Shown: positions 43,594-54,350, counted from the first letter of the stretch. The stretch: DNA of 64,000 bases from Azospirillum oryzae (GCF_900177515.1 NZ_FXAK01000007.1:1224501-1288500), one strand, 5' to 3'. Notes: generated by a model from the letters alone, not told the origin. Numbers and translations are program-made.

Positions 43594-44899
43594 GCTCGGC
43601 CAGCGGCACGAACGGCCGCTTGGTGTCGCCGGTGTAGAGCTGACGCGGACGGCCGATCTTCTGCACCGGGTCCTCGATCATCTCCTTCCACTGGCTGATC
43701 CAGCCGACGGTGCGGGCCAGCGCGAACAGCACGGTGAACATGCTGGTCGGGAAGCCCATCGCCTTCAGGATGATGCCCGAGTAGAAGTCGACGTTCGGAT
43801 AGAGCTTCTTCTCGATGAAGTACTCGTCCGACAGGGCGATCTTCTCCAGCTCCATCGCGATGTCCAGCAGCGGCTCGTCCTTGATGCCGAGCTCGCCAAG
43901 GACCTCATGGCAGGTCTGGCGCATGACCTGTGCGCGCGGGTCGTAGTTCTTGTAGACCCGGTGGCCGAAGCCCATCAGGCGGAAGTTGTCGTTCTTGTCT
44001 TTGGCGCGGCGGACGAACTCGGGGATGCGATCCACCGAGCCGATCTCCTCCAGCATCTTCAGCACGGCTTCGTTGGCGCCGCCATGGGCCGGACCCCACA
44101 GCGAGGCGATGCCGGCGGCGATGCAGGCGAAGGGGTTGGCGCCCGACGAACCGGCCAGACGGACGGTCGAGGTCGAGGCGTTCTGCTCGTGGTCGGCATG
44201 CAGGATGAAGATCTTGTCCATCGCCTTGGACAGGATCGGGTTGACCTTGAACGGCTCGCACGGCGTGCCGAAGGTCATGTACAGGAAGTTCTCCGCATAC
44301 GACAGGTCGTTTCGCGGATACATGAAGGGCTGGCCGGTCGAGTACTTGTAGGCCATCGCCGCGATCGTCGGCATCTTGGCGATCAGGCGGTGCGCGGCAA
44401 TCTTGCGCGCCTGCGGATCGTTGATGTCCAGCGAGTCGTGGTAGAAGGCCGACAGGGCGCCGACGACGCCGCACATGATCGCCATCGGGTGGGCGTCACG
44501 GCGGAAGCCGCTGTAGAACTTGGTCAGCTGCTCGTGCACCATCGAGTGGCGGCGCAGGATGTTCTCGAACTCCGTGCGCTCGGCCGCGGTCGGCAGATGG
44601 TTGTTGAGCAGGAGGAAGCAGACTTCCGGGAAGGTCGAATGCTCGGCCAGCTCATCGATGGCATAGCCGCGGTGCAGCAGCACACCCTCGTCGCCGTCGA
44701 TGTAGGTGATGCCCGACTCGCAGCTGCCCGTGGAGGTGAAGCCCGGATCGTAGGTGAAATAGCCGGTCTCGGCGTAGAGCTTGCGGATGTCGATCACGCT
44801 CGGCCCGACGCTGCCGTGCATGATCGGCATCGTGACCTGCTTGCCCGTCTTATTGTCGATGAGGGTTACGGTGTCCTTGCCGTCCTCAGTCTGGGTCAT
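43586..44899 (-). CDS. gltA: Citrate synthase
   Basis: 437 aa, the length of the hexameric proteobacterial type. Visible signatures include [25 protein letters not shown] (in part), [31 protein letters not shown] (in part, first active-site His), [13 protein letters not shown], and [19 protein letters not shown] with the substrate-binding His and Arg. It condenses oxaloacetate and acetyl-CoA in the TCA cycle. It has its own promoter despite following gltX on the same strand, and ends by overlapping the small membrane protein gene. Confidence 0.96.
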   Translation of the reverse strand: MTQTEDGKDTVTLIDNKTGKQVTMPIMHGSVGPSVIDIRKLYAETGYFTYDPGFTSTGSCESGITYIDGDEGVLLHRGYAIDELAEHSTFPEVCFLLLNNHLPTAAERTEFENILRRHSMVHEQLTKFYSGFRRDAHPMAIMCGVVGALSAFYHDSLDINDPQARKIAAHRLIAKMPTIAAMAYKYSTGQPFMYPRNDLSYAENFLYMTFGTPCEPFKVNPILSKAMDKIFILHADHEQNASTSTVRLAGSSGANPFACIAAGIASLWGPAHGGANEAVLKMLEEIGSVDRIPEFVRRAKDKNDNFRLMGFGHRVYKNYDPRAQVMRQTCHEVLGELGIKDEPLLDIAMELEKIALSDEYFIEKKLYPNVDFYSGIILKAMGFPTSMFTVLFALARTVGWISQWKEMIEDPVQKIGRPRQLYTGDTKRPFVPLAERG

Positions 44900-44954
44900 C
44901 TCGGCACGTCCTTATCGTTGAGGGTCGGGCTTGGCGCCCTTTTTTCGTCGGCGC

Positions 44955-44983
44955 AGCATAGTTCCATGGCTGCCCGATGGCAA
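44955..44983 (-). promoter_or_regulatory. Candidate gltA promoter
   Basis: On the minus strand, TTGCCA (44983-44978), a 17-bp spacer and TATGCT (44960-44955), 56 bp before the gltA ATG. It lies within the 100-bp gap after gltX, which otherwise contains only a weak GGGC/GCCC hairpin pointing the other way. Confidence 0.6.
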
Positions 44984-44999
44984 CGCACGGAAGTGACCA

Positions 45000-46406
45000 T
45001 TATGCTGCACCCGCTGCATCGCGGATGCGAGAAAGCGTCGCTTCGCGGCCCAGCAGTTCGGCCACTTCGAAGATCGGCGGCGACACCGTCGACCCGGTCA
45101 GCGCGGCGCGCAACGGCTGCGCCACCTTGCCCAGCTTCTCGCCCCGCACCTCGGCGAAGGCGCGGACCTGCGATTCCAGCGCAGCAGCTGTGAAGTCCGG
45201 CTCTTCGGCGAAGGCTGCCGCCAGTTCTTTCAACAGATTGCGGCCCTTTTCGTCCAGCAGGGCGGTTGCTTTTTCGTCATAGCTGAGCGGCTGCGGCGCG
45301 ACATAGAAGCGCGCGCTCTGCGCCAGATCGACCACGGTGCGGGCGCGCTGCTTCAAGCCGTTCATCGCCCGCGTCAGAAGGTCGCGTTCGGCGTCGCTTA
45401 GGCTGCGCCCGAGATCCGCCTCCAGGCGCGGGGAGATCAGGCCGACCAGCCGGTCGTCGTCGGCGAGCCGCATGTAATGGGCGTTCAGATTTTCGAGCTT
45501 GGCGAAGTCGAAGCGCGACGGCGAGCGGCCGATGCTCTCCAGATTGAACCACTCGATGGCCTGTTCGGTCGAGATGATCTCGTCGTCGCCATGCGACCAG
45601 CCGAGCCGCAGCAGATAGTTGCGAACCGCCTCCGGCAGGTAACCCATGTCGCGATAGGCGTCGACGCCCAGCGCGCCGTGGCGCTTGGACAGCTTGGCGC
45701 CGTCGGGACCATGGATCAGCGGGATATGGCCGAAGCGCGGCAGGTCCCAGCCCATGGCGTTGAAAATCTGGATCTGGCGGAAGGTGTTGGTCAGATGATC
45801 GTCGCCGCGGATCACGTGGGTGACGCCCATGTCGTGGTCGTCCACCACCACCGCCAGCAGATAGGTCGGCGTGCCGTCGGCGCGCAGCAGGATCAGGTCG
45901 TCGAGTTGGGCATTCTGCACCGTCACCTCGCCCTGGACGAGGTCGTTCAGGACGGTCTGGCCCTCCTGCGGCGCCTTCAGCCGGATCACCGGCGCCACGC
46001 CCGGAGGGGCATCGGACTCGGGGCGGTCGCGCCAGCGGCCGTCATAGCGCACCGGCTGGCCGGCCGCCTTCTGGGCGGCGCGCATCTCCTCCAGCTCCGC
46101 CGGGCTGCAATAGCAGCGATAGGCCTTGCCGGCGGCCAGCATCTGGTGCGCCACCTGGGCATGACGGTCCTTGCGTTCGAACTGGCTGACCGCATCGCCG
46201 TCCCAGTCGAGACCCAGCCACTGCAGTCCATCCAGGATGGCGTCCACCGCCGCCTGGGTCGAGCGTTGCCGGTCGGTGTCTTCGATCCGCAGCAGGAACT
46301 TGCCGCCGGTGTTGCGGGCGTACAGCCAGTTGAACAGGGCGGTGCGGCCACCGCCGATGTGCAGAAAGCCGGTCGGCGACGGAGCGAAGCGGGTGACGAC
46401 GGTCAT
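45000..46406 (-). CDS. gltX: Glutamyl-tRNA synthetase
   Basis: 468 aa from the ATG at 46406 ([19 protein letters not shown]), where class I similarity begins; the frame stays open far upstream but across the divergent comEC gene. HIGH-type motif [10 protein letters not shown] (about 9-18) and KMSKS-type motif GAKLSKRHG (about 240-250) are present, plus [13 protein letters not shown]. It charges tRNA-Glu, and often also tRNA-Gln in bacteria relying on GatCAB. Divergent from comEC across 156 bp, with a GAGAGA ribosome site. Confidence 0.95.
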   Translation of the reverse strand: MTVVTRFAPSPTGFLHIGGGRTALFNWLYARNTGGKFLLRIEDTDRQRSTQAAVDAILDGLQWLGLDWDGDAVSQFERKDRHAQVAHQMLAAGKAYRCYCSPAELEEMRAAQKAAGQPVRYDGRWRDRPESDAPPGVAPVIRLKAPQEGQTVLNDLVQGEVTVQNAQLDDLILLRADGTPTYLLAVVVDDHDMGVTHVIRGDDHLTNTFRQIQIFNAMGWDLPRFGHIPLIHGPDGAKLSKRHGALGVDAYRDMGYLPEAVRNYLLRLGWSHGDDEIISTEQAIEWFNLESIGRSPSRFDFAKLENLNAHYMRLADDDRLVGLISPRLEADLGRSLSDAERDLLTRAMNGLKQRARTVVDLAQSARFYVAPQPLSYDEKATALLDEKGRNLLKELAAAFAEEPDFTAAALESQVRAFAEVRGEKLGKVAQPLRAALTGSTVSPPIFEVAELLGREATLSRIRDAAGAA

Positions 46407-46562
46407 CGGTCTCTCAATTTCCGGTTCGGCGCTGGTATGATGCGCCGGTGGTTCGACACCGTGGTTTAACACAGCCACCCGGCTTGGAGGCAATGCGATG
46501 CGTGCATGGACGGTCGTTGAAGGGCCCGCAGGCGGCATCGCTGCGCCAGGAGCCCACTGTCG

Positions 46563-48716
46563 GTGACGGCCGCCGGCTGGCCGGAGGAGGAGGCGGACGA
46601 CCCACCGGCACTCAGCGGACGCTGGCGGCGCCTGTTGGTGCGCGTGTGGGGGCGACTCGCGGCGTGGGCGGGGTCGGAGGGGGAGCGCTGGGTACTGTGG
46701 CTGCCCGTTTCGTTCGGGGCCGGTGTGTCGCTCTATTTCGGCTTGCGGCAGGAGCCGGTCTGGTGGGGCGGGCTCGCGGCTGTCGGCGGAGCGGCGGTTC
46801 TGCTTCTGGCGGTGCGGCGTTGGTTCGCGTTGGCTGGGGCGGCGATGGCGCTGCTGATGGCTGCGGCCGGATTTCTGGTGGCGCAGGCGCATACGGTCCG
46901 GATGGCGGCGCCGGTCCTGACCCGAAGCATCGCGGGCGCCACCGTGACCGGGCGGGTGATGGCGGTGGAGCGGCGGCCGGGTGCGGTGCGGATCACCTTG
47001 CGCGAGGCGACGGTCAGCAGGCTGGCACCGGAGCAGACGCCGGCCGCCTTGAGGATCCGCCTGTCCGACCGCAATCCAGCGCCCGCGCCGGGTTCGGTGG
47101 TTCGGCTGCGGGCGGCGCTGCTGCCGCCGCAGGCGCCGGCCGAACCCGGTGCCTTCGACTTTCAGCGGCGGGCCTGGTTCATGGGGCTGGGTGGAACCGG
47201 CTTCGCCACAGGGGCGGTGGAGCAGGTGGAGGCACCGCCGATTACGGGATGGAGCACGGTGTCCATCGCCTTCGAACGGGCGCGGGGTGCTATTGCCGAA
47301 CGGGTCGCGGCGGCGATCGGTAACCCGGTGGAGGCGAGCGTCACCACCGCGCTGCTGAATGGCGAGGAATTCGGCATCCCCGAGGCGACGTTGGACGATT
47401 TCCGCAACAGCGGGCTGGCGCATCTGCTGTCGATCTCCGGCCTGCATGTCGGCATCGCGGCGGGCATCCTGTTCTATGTGGTGCGGGCGTTGCTTGCGGC
47501 GGTGCCCTATATCGCGCTGCGGTGGCCGATCAAGAAAATCGCGGCGCTGTTCGGCATTCTGTCGGCGCTTGCCTACACGCTGCTGGTCGGTGCGCCGCTG
47601 CCGACGGTGCGGTCGGTGCTGATGACCGGCATGGTGATGGGGGCGATCATGCTGGACCGCCACCCGTTGAGCATGCGGCTGGTCGCCTTCGCCGGGCTGG
47701 TCACCATCGCCATGGACCCGGAGGGAATGCTGGGACCGAGCTTCCAGATGTCCTTCGCGGCGGTGGTGGCGCTGATCGCAGCGTTCGAGCGCGGCAGTGT
47801 CAGGCTGGCGGAATGGCGGCGGGATGCGGGATGGCTGGTGCGCGGGCTGTTCTATGTCGGCGGGATTCTGCTGACCAGCGTGGTGGCGACACTGGCGACC
47901 TTGCCCTTCTCGCTCTTTCATTTTCAGCAGATCGCCTTTTATGGCGTGCTGTCGAACCTAATCGCCATTCCCATCACGTCCTTCTGGGTGATGCCATGGA
48001 GCCTGATCGCCTACGCGCTGCTTCCCTTCGGGCTGGAGGCGCCGGCGCTGATCGCTATGAATTGGGGTGACCGGGCGGTGATCTGGACCGCGGAATTCTT
48101 TGGCCGACTGCCCTGGGCCTCGCTGACGGTGCCGGCGATGCCGGTGGAGGGATTCGCCGCGCTGGTGGCGGGCGGGCTATGGCTGTGCATATGGACGCGG
48201 CGGTGGCGATGGCTGGGAATGCTGCCGATCCTGGCCGGGCTGACCTCGCCGATGCTGGTGGCGCGGCCGGATGTGCTGGTGTCCGGGGACGGCGCGGTTG
48301 CAGCGGTGCGGTTGCCCGATGGGCGGCTCAGCGCTTCGGTGAAGAGTGGCGGGAGGGTGACCGAGACCTGGCGGGAGCGGGATGGGGCGCGGACGGCGGC
48401 GGATCCCTGGCCTGCGGCGGGGGGATGGAGCGACGGAGAGCGGTCGCTGAGTTGCGATGCGCTGGGGTGTCTGTACCGGGTGCGGGGGAGGACGCTGGCG
48501 TTGCCGCGGCTGCCGGACGCGCTGGACGAGGATTGCGGCGCGGCGGATGCGGTGGTGACGCCGGCGGTCGCGCGGGGGTGTCGGGCCGGTATAGTGGTCG
48601 ACCGGTGGGCGCTGCGGCATGAAGGGGCGCACACGCTGACGGTGACGGAGGAGGGTGTCCGGGTGGAGACGGTGCGGGGGCTTAGGGGGGATAGGCCCTG
48701 GACCGGAGGGAGGTAG
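46563..48716 (+). CDS. comEC: ComEC/Rec2 family DNA-uptake channel protein
   Basis: 717 aa from a GTG at 46563. Early membrane segments (about 40-110) are followed by the DUF4131 OB-like region (about 115-230, [17 protein letters not shown]). Then comes the Competence domain (about 250-530), with [19 protein letters not shown] and many further helices. The last 170 residues lack the metallo-beta-lactamase HxHxDH motif of Gram-positive ComEC. In naturally competent bacteria it carries single-stranded DNA across the inner membrane; whether this organism is competent is unknown. Convergent with lexA. Confidence 0.88.
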   Translation: MTAAGWPEEEADDPPALSGRWRRLLVRVWGRLAAWAGSEGERWVLWLPVSFGAGVSLYFGLRQEPVWWGGLAAVGGAAVLLLAVRRWFALAGAAMALLMAAAGFLVAQAHTVRMAAPVLTRSIAGATVTGRVMAVERRPGAVRITLREATVSRLAPEQTPAALRIRLSDRNPAPAPGSVVRLRAALLPPQAPAEPGAFDFQRRAWFMGLGGTGFATGAVEQVEAPPITGWSTVSIAFERARGAIAERVAAAIGNPVEASVTTALLNGEEFGIPEATLDDFRNSGLAHLLSISGLHVGIAAGILFYVVRALLAAVPYIALRWPIKKIAALFGILSALAYTLLVGAPLPTVRSVLMTGMVMGAIMLDRHPLSMRLVAFAGLVTIAMDPEGMLGPSFQMSFAAVVALIAAFERGSVRLAEWRRDAGWLVRGLFYVGGILLTSVVATLATLPFSLFHFQQIAFYGVLSNLIAIPITSFWVMPWSLIAYALLPFGLEAPALIAMNWGDRAVIWTAEFFGRLPWASLTVPAMPVEGFAALVAGGLWLCIWTRRWRWLGMLPILAGLTSPMLVARPDVLVSGDGAVAAVRLPDGRLSASVKSGGRVTETWRERDGARTAADPWPAAGGWSDGERSLSCDALGCLYRVRGRTLALPRLPDALDEDCGAADAVVTPAVARGCRAGIVVDRWALRHEGAHTLTVTEEGVRVETVRGLRGDRPWTGGR

Positions 48717-48743
48717 GAGTTGACACATTTGCCCCCACCCCAG

Positions 48744-48768
48744 CCCTCCCCCGCTGGGCGGGGGAGGG
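48744..48768. terminator. Hairpin between convergent comEC and lexA
   Basis: CCCTCCCCCGC (48744-48754) and GCGGGGGAGGG (48758-48768) make a perfect 11-bp inverted repeat with loop TGG. It lies midway between the two stops, with 27 bp on the left and 10 on the right. It lacks a T-run. The sequence type (C-rich arm, G-rich arm) is a frequent intergenic palindrome in GC-rich alphaproteobacteria (from memory), so it may also be a dispersed repeat. Confidence 0.7.
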
Positions 48769-48778
48769 AGAATGGGTC

Positions 48779-49504
48779 TCAGTACTTGCGGACGAGACCG
48801 ACCAGCTTGCCCTGCACGCGGACGCGGTCGGCGCCGAAGATGCGGGTTTCGTAGGCGGCGTTGGCGGGCTCCAGGGCCACCGTGTTGCCCTTGCGGCGCA
48901 GGCGCTTCAGCGTCACCTCGCCTTCATCGACCAGGGCGACGACGATGGTGCCGTTCTCCGCCGCGTCGCAGCGCTGGATGATGATGGTGTCGTGGTCGAG
49001 AATGCCGGCCTCGATCATCGAGTCGCCGGAGACTTCCAGCGCGTAATGGTCACCGGCGGTCAGCATCGAGGCGGGGATGTCGACGAAGGCGCTGTTGTCG
49101 CGCAGGGCCTCGATCGGCGTGCCGGCGGCGATGCGGCCGTAGAGCGGCAGTTGAACCGTCTCGTTGGCGGCGGCGGGCGTTGCCGCGGGAGGCGTGTTAT
49201 CGCGGCCGGCGAAGGCGAAATCGCCCTTGATGACGTTGGGCTGGAACTTCGGCTTGGGCGCTGCGGCGCGGCTGCGGGCGGCGTCGAGACCTTCCGGCAG
49301 GCGGAGAACCTCCAGTGCGCGGGCGCGGTGGGGCAGGCGGCGGATGAAGCCACGCTCCTCAAGTCCGGTGATGAGGCGATGGATGCCCGACTTGGACTTC
49401 AGCCCCAGGGCGTCCTTCATCTCGTCGAACGACGGCGAGACACCGCCCTGGCCGAGCCGTTCGTGGATGAACAGCAGCAATTCGTGCTGCTTGCGCGTGA
49501 GCAT
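48779..49504 (-). CDS. lexA: SOS repressor LexA
   Basis: 241 aa from the ATG at 49504 ([14 protein letters not shown]), behind GGGAGGC; longer in-frame starts lack a ribosome site. The N-terminal winged helix-turn-helix (about 1-70, [22 protein letters not shown]) is followed by a linker and the S24 peptidase domain. The Ala-Gly self-cleavage site lies in [11 protein letters not shown], the nucleophile in [10 protein letters not shown] and the general-base Lys in EVTLKRLR. It represses DNA-damage genes and itself through the boxes upstream. Confidence 0.96.
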   Translation of the reverse strand: MLTRKQHELLLFIHERLGQGGVSPSFDEMKDALGLKSKSGIHRLITGLEERGFIRRLPHRARALEVLRLPEGLDAARSRAAAPKPKFQPNVIKGDFAFAGRDNTPPAATPAAANETVQLPLYGRIAAGTPIEALRDNSAFVDIPASMLTAGDHYALEVSGDSMIEAGILDHDTIIIQRCDAAENGTIVVALVDEGEVTLKRLRRKGNTVALEPANAAYETRIFGADRVRVQGKLVGLVRKY

Positions 49505-49563
49505 GGATGCCTCCCGGCCGTCGCCAGACTGAAGATGGAACAAAAACCAAACGTTGCCTCCAT

Positions 49564-49592
49564 GTTCTAGTTTGGTTCCTGCCGCGCGTCAA
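49564..49592 (-). promoter_or_regulatory. lexA promoter with LexA operator
   Basis: Minus-strand TTGACG (49592-49587), 17-bp spacer, TAGAAC (49569-49564). The alphaproteobacterial LexA box GTTC-N7-GTTC occupies 49564-49578 (GTTCTAGTTTGGTTC on the plus strand), covering the -10 and the spacer, so bound LexA would block its own transcription. Confidence 0.9.
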
Positions 49593-49613
49593 GCCCCCCA
49601 TCGGCTTCTTTTA

Positions 49614-49628
49614 GAACTTGAATGGAAC
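49614..49628. promoter_or_regulatory. Second LexA-like box
   Basis: GAACTTGAATGGAAC fits GAAC-N7-GAAC, the reverse complement of the alphaproteobacterial LexA consensus. It lies 21 bp upstream of the lexA -35 and 35 bp from the first box, and its right half overlaps the outer arm of the palindromic element. Confidence 0.6.
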
Positions 49629-49677
49629 ATTTGGAACGCCGTGAAACAGTTTTCGGCGTGCTGTTCAACTGTTCCAT
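49622..49677. repeat. 56-bp palindromic element, copy B (upstream of lexA)
   Basis: Perfect outer arms ATGGAACA (49622-49629) and TGTTCCAT (49670-49677). It aligns end-to-end with the minus strand of copy A (25438-25493): arms and flanks are conserved and the centre differs. The last base pair of the arm is A-T here and G-C in copy A, a compensatory change. It lies between the moeA stop and the lexA promoter, 117 bp from the lexA ATG. Confidence 0.7.
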
Positions 49678-49704
49678 CCGCCCTCCGGGGCCATGCCGCC
49701 AAGT

Positions 49705-50934
49705 CTAGATGCTGAGCGCTCCGTCGGTCAAAGAAAGCACGGTCACCATGGCGCCGGCCGGTTCCGGGTCGGCGTTGGGAGGGCGGGGGATCAGGCAATC
49801 GGCCTGGGCGTAGAGCGTGGTGATGGCACTGTCCTGCCGGGCGAAGGGCGTGACGGTCAGGACACCGTCGGGGCCGGCGGCGAGCGTGGCACGCAGATAC
49901 TCCTCGCGACGGTCATTGGCCTTCAGCGCTGTGGTCAGGCGGGCGCGCAGCGGCAGGCGGTCGTCCTCGGGCGGCAAGCCCTGCAGCAGGCGCAGGATCT
50001 GGCGCAGGAACAGGACGGCGGTGACACCGGTGGACACCGGGTTGCCGGGGAGGCCCAGCAGCGGCACCGATCCGGCCCGGCCGAACATCAGCGCCTTGCC
50101 CGGCCGCATAGCCACGGTCTGCACCTCCAGCGCCACGCCGCGCTCCGCCAGCACGTCGCGCACGAGGTCGTAGTCGCCATGGGCCGCCCCGCCGGTGGTG
50201 ACCAGCAGGTCGCAGCCGGCGGCCCCCTTCGCCAGGGTCGCCACACTCTCCGGCGTGTCCTTGGCGACGCCGAGGTTGTGGGCGAGGCCGCCCTGGGCGG
50301 CGACCAGGGCGCAGAGGCCGAGGGCGTTGGTGCTGACGATCTGGCTCGGCCCCAGCGGGTCGCCGGGCAGGGCGATCTCGTCACCGGTGGCGAGAATGGC
50401 GATTCGCGGCCGGCGATGCACCGAGAGCCAAGGCACATTGCCCCCGGCCGCCAGCGCGATGTCGCGGGCGGTCAGGCGCCGGCCCTTCGGCAAAAGTTCC
50501 TGGCCGAGCGTGAAGTCGAAGCCGGCTTCGCGGATGAAGCGGCCGGCGACCACGGCGCGGCCGATCCAGACGGTGGTGTCGTCGGCGTTGCAATCCTCCT
50601 GCATCACCACGGCGTCGGCACCGTCGGGCAGAGGCGCGCCGGTGAAGATGCGCACCGCCTCGCCAGGGCCGACCCTGCCGGTGAAGGCGTGGCCGGCGGA
50701 GGATTCGCCGATGCGGCGCAGGGGGACGGGGGACTCGGCGGTCGCGGCGGCGATGTCGGCGGCGCGCACCGCCCAACCGTCCATCGCGGCGGCGTGGAAG
50801 GGCGGCTGGGTCAGCCGGGCGAACACCGGCTCGGCCAGCACGCGGCCCAGCGCGTCGGTCAGGGCAATGGTCTCCGCCGGCAGAGGGGCGAAGGCCGACA
50901 GGATGCGGGCGCGCGCCTCGGCGACGGAGATCAT
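49705..50934 (-). CDS. moeA: Molybdopterin molybdenumtransferase MoeA
   Basis: 409 aa from the ATG at 50934 (MISVAEARARILSAF). MDGWAVRAADI near residue 60, IFTGAPLPDGADAVVMQED, the MoCF-domain start ILATGDEI, TGGAAHGDYDLV and LGLPGNPVS are family hallmarks. It inserts molybdate into adenylylated molybdopterin. It follows moaC with a 4-bp gap and precedes lexA across about 200 bp holding operators and the palindromic element. Confidence 0.95.
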   Translation of the reverse strand: MISVAEARARILSAFAPLPAETIALTDALGRVLAEPVFARLTQPPFHAAAMDGWAVRAADIAAATAESPVPLRRIGESSAGHAFTGRVGPGEAVRIFTGAPLPDGADAVVMQEDCNADDTTVWIGRAVVAGRFIREAGFDFTLGQELLPKGRRLTARDIALAAGGNVPWLSVHRRPRIAILATGDEIALPGDPLGPSQIVSTNALGLCALVAAQGGLAHNLGVAKDTPESVATLAKGAAGCDLLVTTGGAAHGDYDLVRDVLAERGVALEVQTVAMRPGKALMFGRAGSVPLLGLPGNPVSTGVTAVLFLRQILRLLQGLPPEDDRLPLRARLTTALKANDRREEYLRATLAAGPDGVLTVTPFARQDSAITTLYAQADCLIPRPPNADPEPAGAMVTVLSLTDGALSI

Positions 50935-50938
50935 CGTT

Positions 50939-51433
50939 TTAACCCCCCGTGGATGGGGTGGCGGCACCCCATTCGCCGCTCTTGCCGCCGGCCTTGTGCA
51001 GCAGGCGGACGTCGGTGATGGTCATGCCGCGGTCCACCGCCTTGCACATGTCGTAGACGGTCAGTGCCGCGACGGTGACGGCGGTCAACGCCTCCATCTC
51101 CACGCCGGTCTGGCCCTTCAGCTTGCAGGTGGCGGTCACGTCCACCGCGTTACGCGCGGGATCGCAGGAGAGGTCGACCTTGACCGAGGTCAGCATCAGC
51201 GGGTGGCAAAGCGGGATCAGGTCCGGCGTGCGCTTGGCCCCCATGATGCCGGCCAGCCGGGCGACCGACAGCACGTCGCCCTTCTTCACGCCGCCCTGCA
51301 TGATGAGCGCCAGAGTTTCCGGCTGCATCAGCACGGTGGCGGCGGCGGTGGCGGTGCGTTCGGTCTCGGCCTTGTCGGAGACGTCGACCATCACCGCCTT
51401 GCCCTCGGCGTCGAAATGGGTGAAGCCGGTCAT
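50939..51433 (-). CDS. moaC: Cyclic pyranopterin monophosphate synthase MoaC
   Basis: 164 aa. [15 protein letters not shown] at the N-terminus, [16 protein letters not shown] with the conserved His, [25 protein letters not shown] in part, and the catalytic Lys/Asp of KAVDRGM are all diagnostic. With MoaA (not in this window) it converts GTP to cyclic pyranopterin monophosphate for molybdenum cofactor. The start overlaps the stop of the upstream acetyltransferase gene by four bases, so translation is likely coupled. Confidence 0.95.
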   Translation of the reverse strand: MTGFTHFDAEGKAVMVDVSDKAETERTATAAATVLMQPETLALIMQGGVKKGDVLSVARLAGIMGAKRTPDLIPLCHPLMLTSVKVDLSCDPARNAVDVTATCKLKGQTGVEMEALTAVTVAALTVYDMCKAVDRGMTITDVRLLHKAGGKSGEWGAATPSTGG

Positions 51434-51903
51434 CGGACGGTCTCCAGCAGGGGTTTCTCCATGAAGACGCTGACGCCGTTGTCTTCATAGCAGGCGTAGG
51501 GGCCGCGGTCGGTGAAGCCGGCCTTGCGGTAGAGCGCCAGCGCCTCGGGCTGGTGGATGCCGGATTCGAGCAGCAGGGCGGTCAGCCCTTCGTCCCTCGC
51601 CTGCTCTTCCAGCCGGGCGAGCAGACGGTCGCCGATGCGGTGGCCGCGGGCGGCGGGATCGACATACATGCGCTTCACCTCGCCGTATCCGGTCTGATCG
51701 ACGCGGAGCGCGGCGCAGCCGACCGGAACGCCGTTCTTGCGGGCGACGAAGAAGCGCAGGTCCGGCGCCTCCAGTTCCCCGATGTCGAGCAGGTGGCAGG
51801 TGTCCGCCGGATAGAGGTCCAGCAGATAGCGGTCGAGCGCCGCCACCAGCGCGACGACGGCATCCTGGCGCGGGCTTTCCGCCGCGATCACCACGTCACT
51901 CAT
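51430..51903 (-). CDS. GNAT-family N-acetyltransferase
   Basis: 157 aa. Acetyl-CoA-binding segment [27 protein letters not shown] (motif A R-G-x-x-I/G at RGHRIG), then [24 protein letters not shown], as in GNAT motif B. GAPALR-like strand [14 protein letters not shown] precedes it. The acceptor is unknown. It lies between trpC (4-bp gap) and moaC (4-bp overlap), an unusual insertion into an otherwise conserved trp-moa-moe-lexA order. Confidence 0.85.
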   Translation of the reverse strand: MSDVVIAAESPRQDAVVALVAALDRYLLDLYPADTCHLLDIGELEAPDLRFFVARKNGVPVGCAALRVDQTGYGEVKRMYVDPAARGHRIGDRLLARLEEQARDEGLTALLLESGIHQPEALALYRKAGFTDRGPYACYEDNGVSVFMEKPLLETVR

Positions 51904-51907
51904 CGCG

Positions 51908-52711
51908 TCACGCCGGCGCCAGCAGGGCGCGGGTGGCGGCCGTCACGTCGGCCTGCCGCATCAGCGATTCGCCGACCAGGAAGCAGCGCGCCCCGACCTT
52001 CGCCATGCGGGCAAGATCGGCGGGGGTGTAGAGGCCGCTTTCCGCCACCAGCATGCGGTCGGCCGGGACATTGGCCGCCAGTTCCTCCGTCGTCGCGATG
52101 TCGACGGCCAGCGTCTTGAGGTTGCGGTTGTTGACACCGAGAAGCGGCGTCTTCAGCAGCAGCGCGCGGTCCAACTCGGCACGGTCATGCACCTCGACCA
52201 GCACGTCCAGACCCTGGGATATCGCGGCGTCCTCGATCTCCGCCGCCTGGGCGTCGGACAGGGACGCCATGATGATGAGGATGCAGTCTGCACCCAGCGC
52301 GCGGGCCTCCACGATCTGATAGGGATCGACCATGAAGTCCTTGCGCAGCACCGGCAGGTCCACCGCGGCGCGGGCGGCGACCAGGTACTCGTCCCTGCCC
52401 TGGAAATAGGGCTCGTCGGTCAGCACCGACAGGCAGGTCGCCCCGCCCTCGCGATAGGCGCGGGCCAGCGCCGGCGGGTCGAAGTCGGCGCGGATCAGGC
52501 CCTTGGACGGGCTGGCCTTCTTGATCTCGGCGATCAGGCCGTAGCGGCCGGCCTCCACCGCGGCGCCGAGCGCCCGGATGAAGCCGCGCGGCGGGTTGGT
52601 CTCGTTTGCGGCCTTGGCGGCGGCCTCAACCTCCGACAGCGGTCGGGCGGCCTTGCGGGAGGCGACCAGCGCGCGCTTGTCGTCGTTGATGCGGGTCAGG
52701 ACGTCGCTCAT
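51908..52711 (-). CDS. trpC: Indole-3-glycerol phosphate synthase
   Basis: 267 aa from the ATG at 52711, which shares one base with the trpD stop (TGATG). A monofunctional TIM barrel: [15 protein letters not shown] (catalytic Lys), [24 protein letters not shown] (Lys), [21 protein letters not shown] and [12 protein letters not shown]. No PRAI domain is fused. It closes the indole ring in tryptophan synthesis. Confidence 0.96.
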   Translation of the reverse strand: MSDVLTRINDDKRALVASRKAARPLSEVEAAAKAANETNPPRGFIRALGAAVEAGRYGLIAEIKKASPSKGLIRADFDPPALARAYREGGATCLSVLTDEPYFQGRDEYLVAARAAVDLPVLRKDFMVDPYQIVEARALGADCILIIMASLSDAQAAEIEDAAISQGLDVLVEVHDRAELDRALLLKTPLLGVNNRNLKTLAVDIATTEELAANVPADRMLVAESGLYTPADLARMAKVGARCFLVGESLMRQADVTAATRALLAPA

Positions 52712-53745
52712 CAGGCCACCGCCTCGTTGGTGATGGCGACCAGCCGGCGCAGGCGGTCGCGGGCGCCGCCGCTGTCGATGGCGTGGGCGGCCATCGCCAC
52801 GCCCTCCTTCAACGTCGCGGCCTTGCCGGCCACATGCAGGGCGGCGGCGGCGTTCAGCAGTACGATGTCGCGGTAGGGGCTGCGCACCCCGTCGAACAGG
52901 GCGTGGATCGCCTCGGCATTGACCTGGGCGTCGCCGCCCTTCAGGTCCTCGATGCGGGCGCGCGGCAGGCCGGCATCCTCCGGCGTTACCTCGAACACCG
53001 TCACCTCGCCGTCCTTCAACTGGGCGACGGTGGTGGGGCCGGTGGTGGTGATCTCGTCCAGCCCGTCGGAGCCATGGACGACCCAGGCGGCCTCGGATCC
53101 CAGACGCTTCAGCACCTGGGCCAGCGGCTCCACCCATTGCTTGGAGAAGACGCCGAGCACTTGCCGCCTGGCGGTCGCCGGGTTGGCGAGCGGACCCAGC
53201 AGGTTGAAGACGGTGCGCGTGCCGAGTTCCACGCGGGTCGGGCCGACGTTGCGCATGGCGAGGTGGTGGCGCGGCGCCATCAGGAAGGCGATGTGGGCAT
53301 CCCACAGCGCCTTGCGCACCAGCGCGAAGTCGCAGTCGAGGTTGACGCCCAGCGACCCGAGAACGTCGGCCGCACCGGATTTGGAGGAGATGGCGCGGTT
53401 GCCGTGCTTGGCGACCGGCACGCCGCAGGACGACACCACCAGCGCCGCGGCGGTGGAGATGTTGTAGGTGCCGGCCCCGTCGCCGCCGGTGCCGCAGGTG
53501 TCGATGGTGCCGGGAGGCGCCTCCACCGGGATCGCCTTGGCGCGCATGACGCGGGCGGCGCCGGCGATCTCGTCCACCGTCTCGCCGCGGACGCGCAGCG
53601 CCATCAGGAAGCCGCCCATCTGCGACGGGGTGGCGTTGCCGGACATGATGATGTCGAAGGCGAAGCCGGCCTCGGCCTCGGTCAGGGCGGCGCCGGTGGC
53701 GACCTTGCCCAGGATCGCCTTCATGTCGCTGAGATCGCCGCTCAT
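52711..53745 (-). CDS. trpD: Anthranilate phosphoribosyltransferase
   Basis: 344 aa. The PRPP-binding glycine loop [17 protein letters not shown] lies at about 82-98, [21 protein letters not shown] (in part) contains the second Mg site region, and [10 protein letters not shown] is typical. It transfers PRPP ribose to anthranilate. Start and stop overlap trpG (ATGA) and trpC (TGATG), so trpG-trpD-trpC form one translationally coupled operon. Confidence 0.96.
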   Translation of the reverse strand: MSGDLSDMKAILGKVATGAALTEAEAGFAFDIIMSGNATPSQMGGFLMALRVRGETVDEIAGAARVMRAKAIPVEAPPGTIDTCGTGGDGAGTYNISTAAALVVSSCGVPVAKHGNRAISSKSGAADVLGSLGVNLDCDFALVRKALWDAHIAFLMAPRHHLAMRNVGPTRVELGTRTVFNLLGPLANPATARRQVLGVFSKQWVEPLAQVLKRLGSEAAWVVHGSDGLDEITTTGPTTVAQLKDGEVTVFEVTPEDAGLPRARIEDLKGGDAQVNAEAIHALFDGVRSPYRDIVLLNAAAALHVAGKAATLKEGVAMAAHAIDSGGARDRLRRLVAITNEAVA

Positions 53746-54350
53746 GCCGCGTTCTCCAGGGCAGCGCTTTCCGGGCGGGGACGGGTCAGGTCCAGGAAGT
53801 TCTGCAGGATCTTGTGGCCGTGCTCGCTCTCGATGCTCTCGGGATGGAACTGCACGCCGTGGATCGGCAACTCGCGATGGGCCAGCGCCATGATCAGGCC
53901 GTCGGCGGTCTCGCCGGTCACCTCCAGGCAGGCGGGCAGCGTCTCGCGCTCGACGATCAGCGAGTGGTAGCGGGTGGCGCGGAACGGGCTGGGCAGGCCG
54001 GCGAGCACGCCGCGGCCCTCGTGCCGGATGTTGTCGACCTTGCCGTGCATGGGGACCGGCGCGCGGATCACCCGGCCGCCGAAGGATTGGCCGATCGACT
54101 GGTGGCCCAGGCAGACGCCCAGCAGCGGCAGGCGGGCCTTGGCGGCGGCGTCGATCAACGGCAGACAGATGCCGGCGCGGTCGGGATCGCAGGGGCCGGG
54201 GGACAGCACGATGCCGTCGGGGCGGAGTGCCATCGCCTCCTCGACCGTCAGGGCGTCGTTGCGGCGGACCTGCACGTCGGCGCCAAGCTCGCCCAGGTAA
54301 TGGACGAGGTTGTAGGTAAAGCTGTCGTAGTTATCGATGAGCAGCAGCAT
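53742..54350 (-). CDS. trpG: Anthranilate synthase glutamine amidotransferase component
   Basis: 202 aa from the ATG at 54350 ([14 protein letters not shown]). Class I amidotransferase: [12 protein letters not shown] oxyanion region, [12 protein letters not shown] with nucleophilic Cys, and [13 protein letters not shown] with catalytic His and Glu. It supplies ammonia to TrpE, which is not in this window, or could serve aminodeoxychorismate synthase. It is the first gene of trpGDC. The 112-bp gap upstream contains no obvious leader-peptide attenuator. Confidence 0.95.
   Translation of the reverse strand: MLLLIDNYDSFTYNLVHYLGELGADVQVRRNDALTVEEAMALRPDGIVLSPGPCDPDRAGICLPLIDAAAKARLPLLGVCLGHQSIGQSFGGRVIRAPVPMHGKVDNIRHEGRGVLAGLPSPFRATRYHSLIVERETLPACLEVTGETADGLIMALAHRELPIHGVQFHPESIESEHGHKILQNFLDLTRPRPESAALENAA

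Noticed and set aside
46407..47921. Long N-terminal extension of the gltX frame
   Set aside because: It runs antisense through comEC and has no similarity to known domains. The glutamyl-tRNA synthetase similarity starts exactly at the ATG at 46406.
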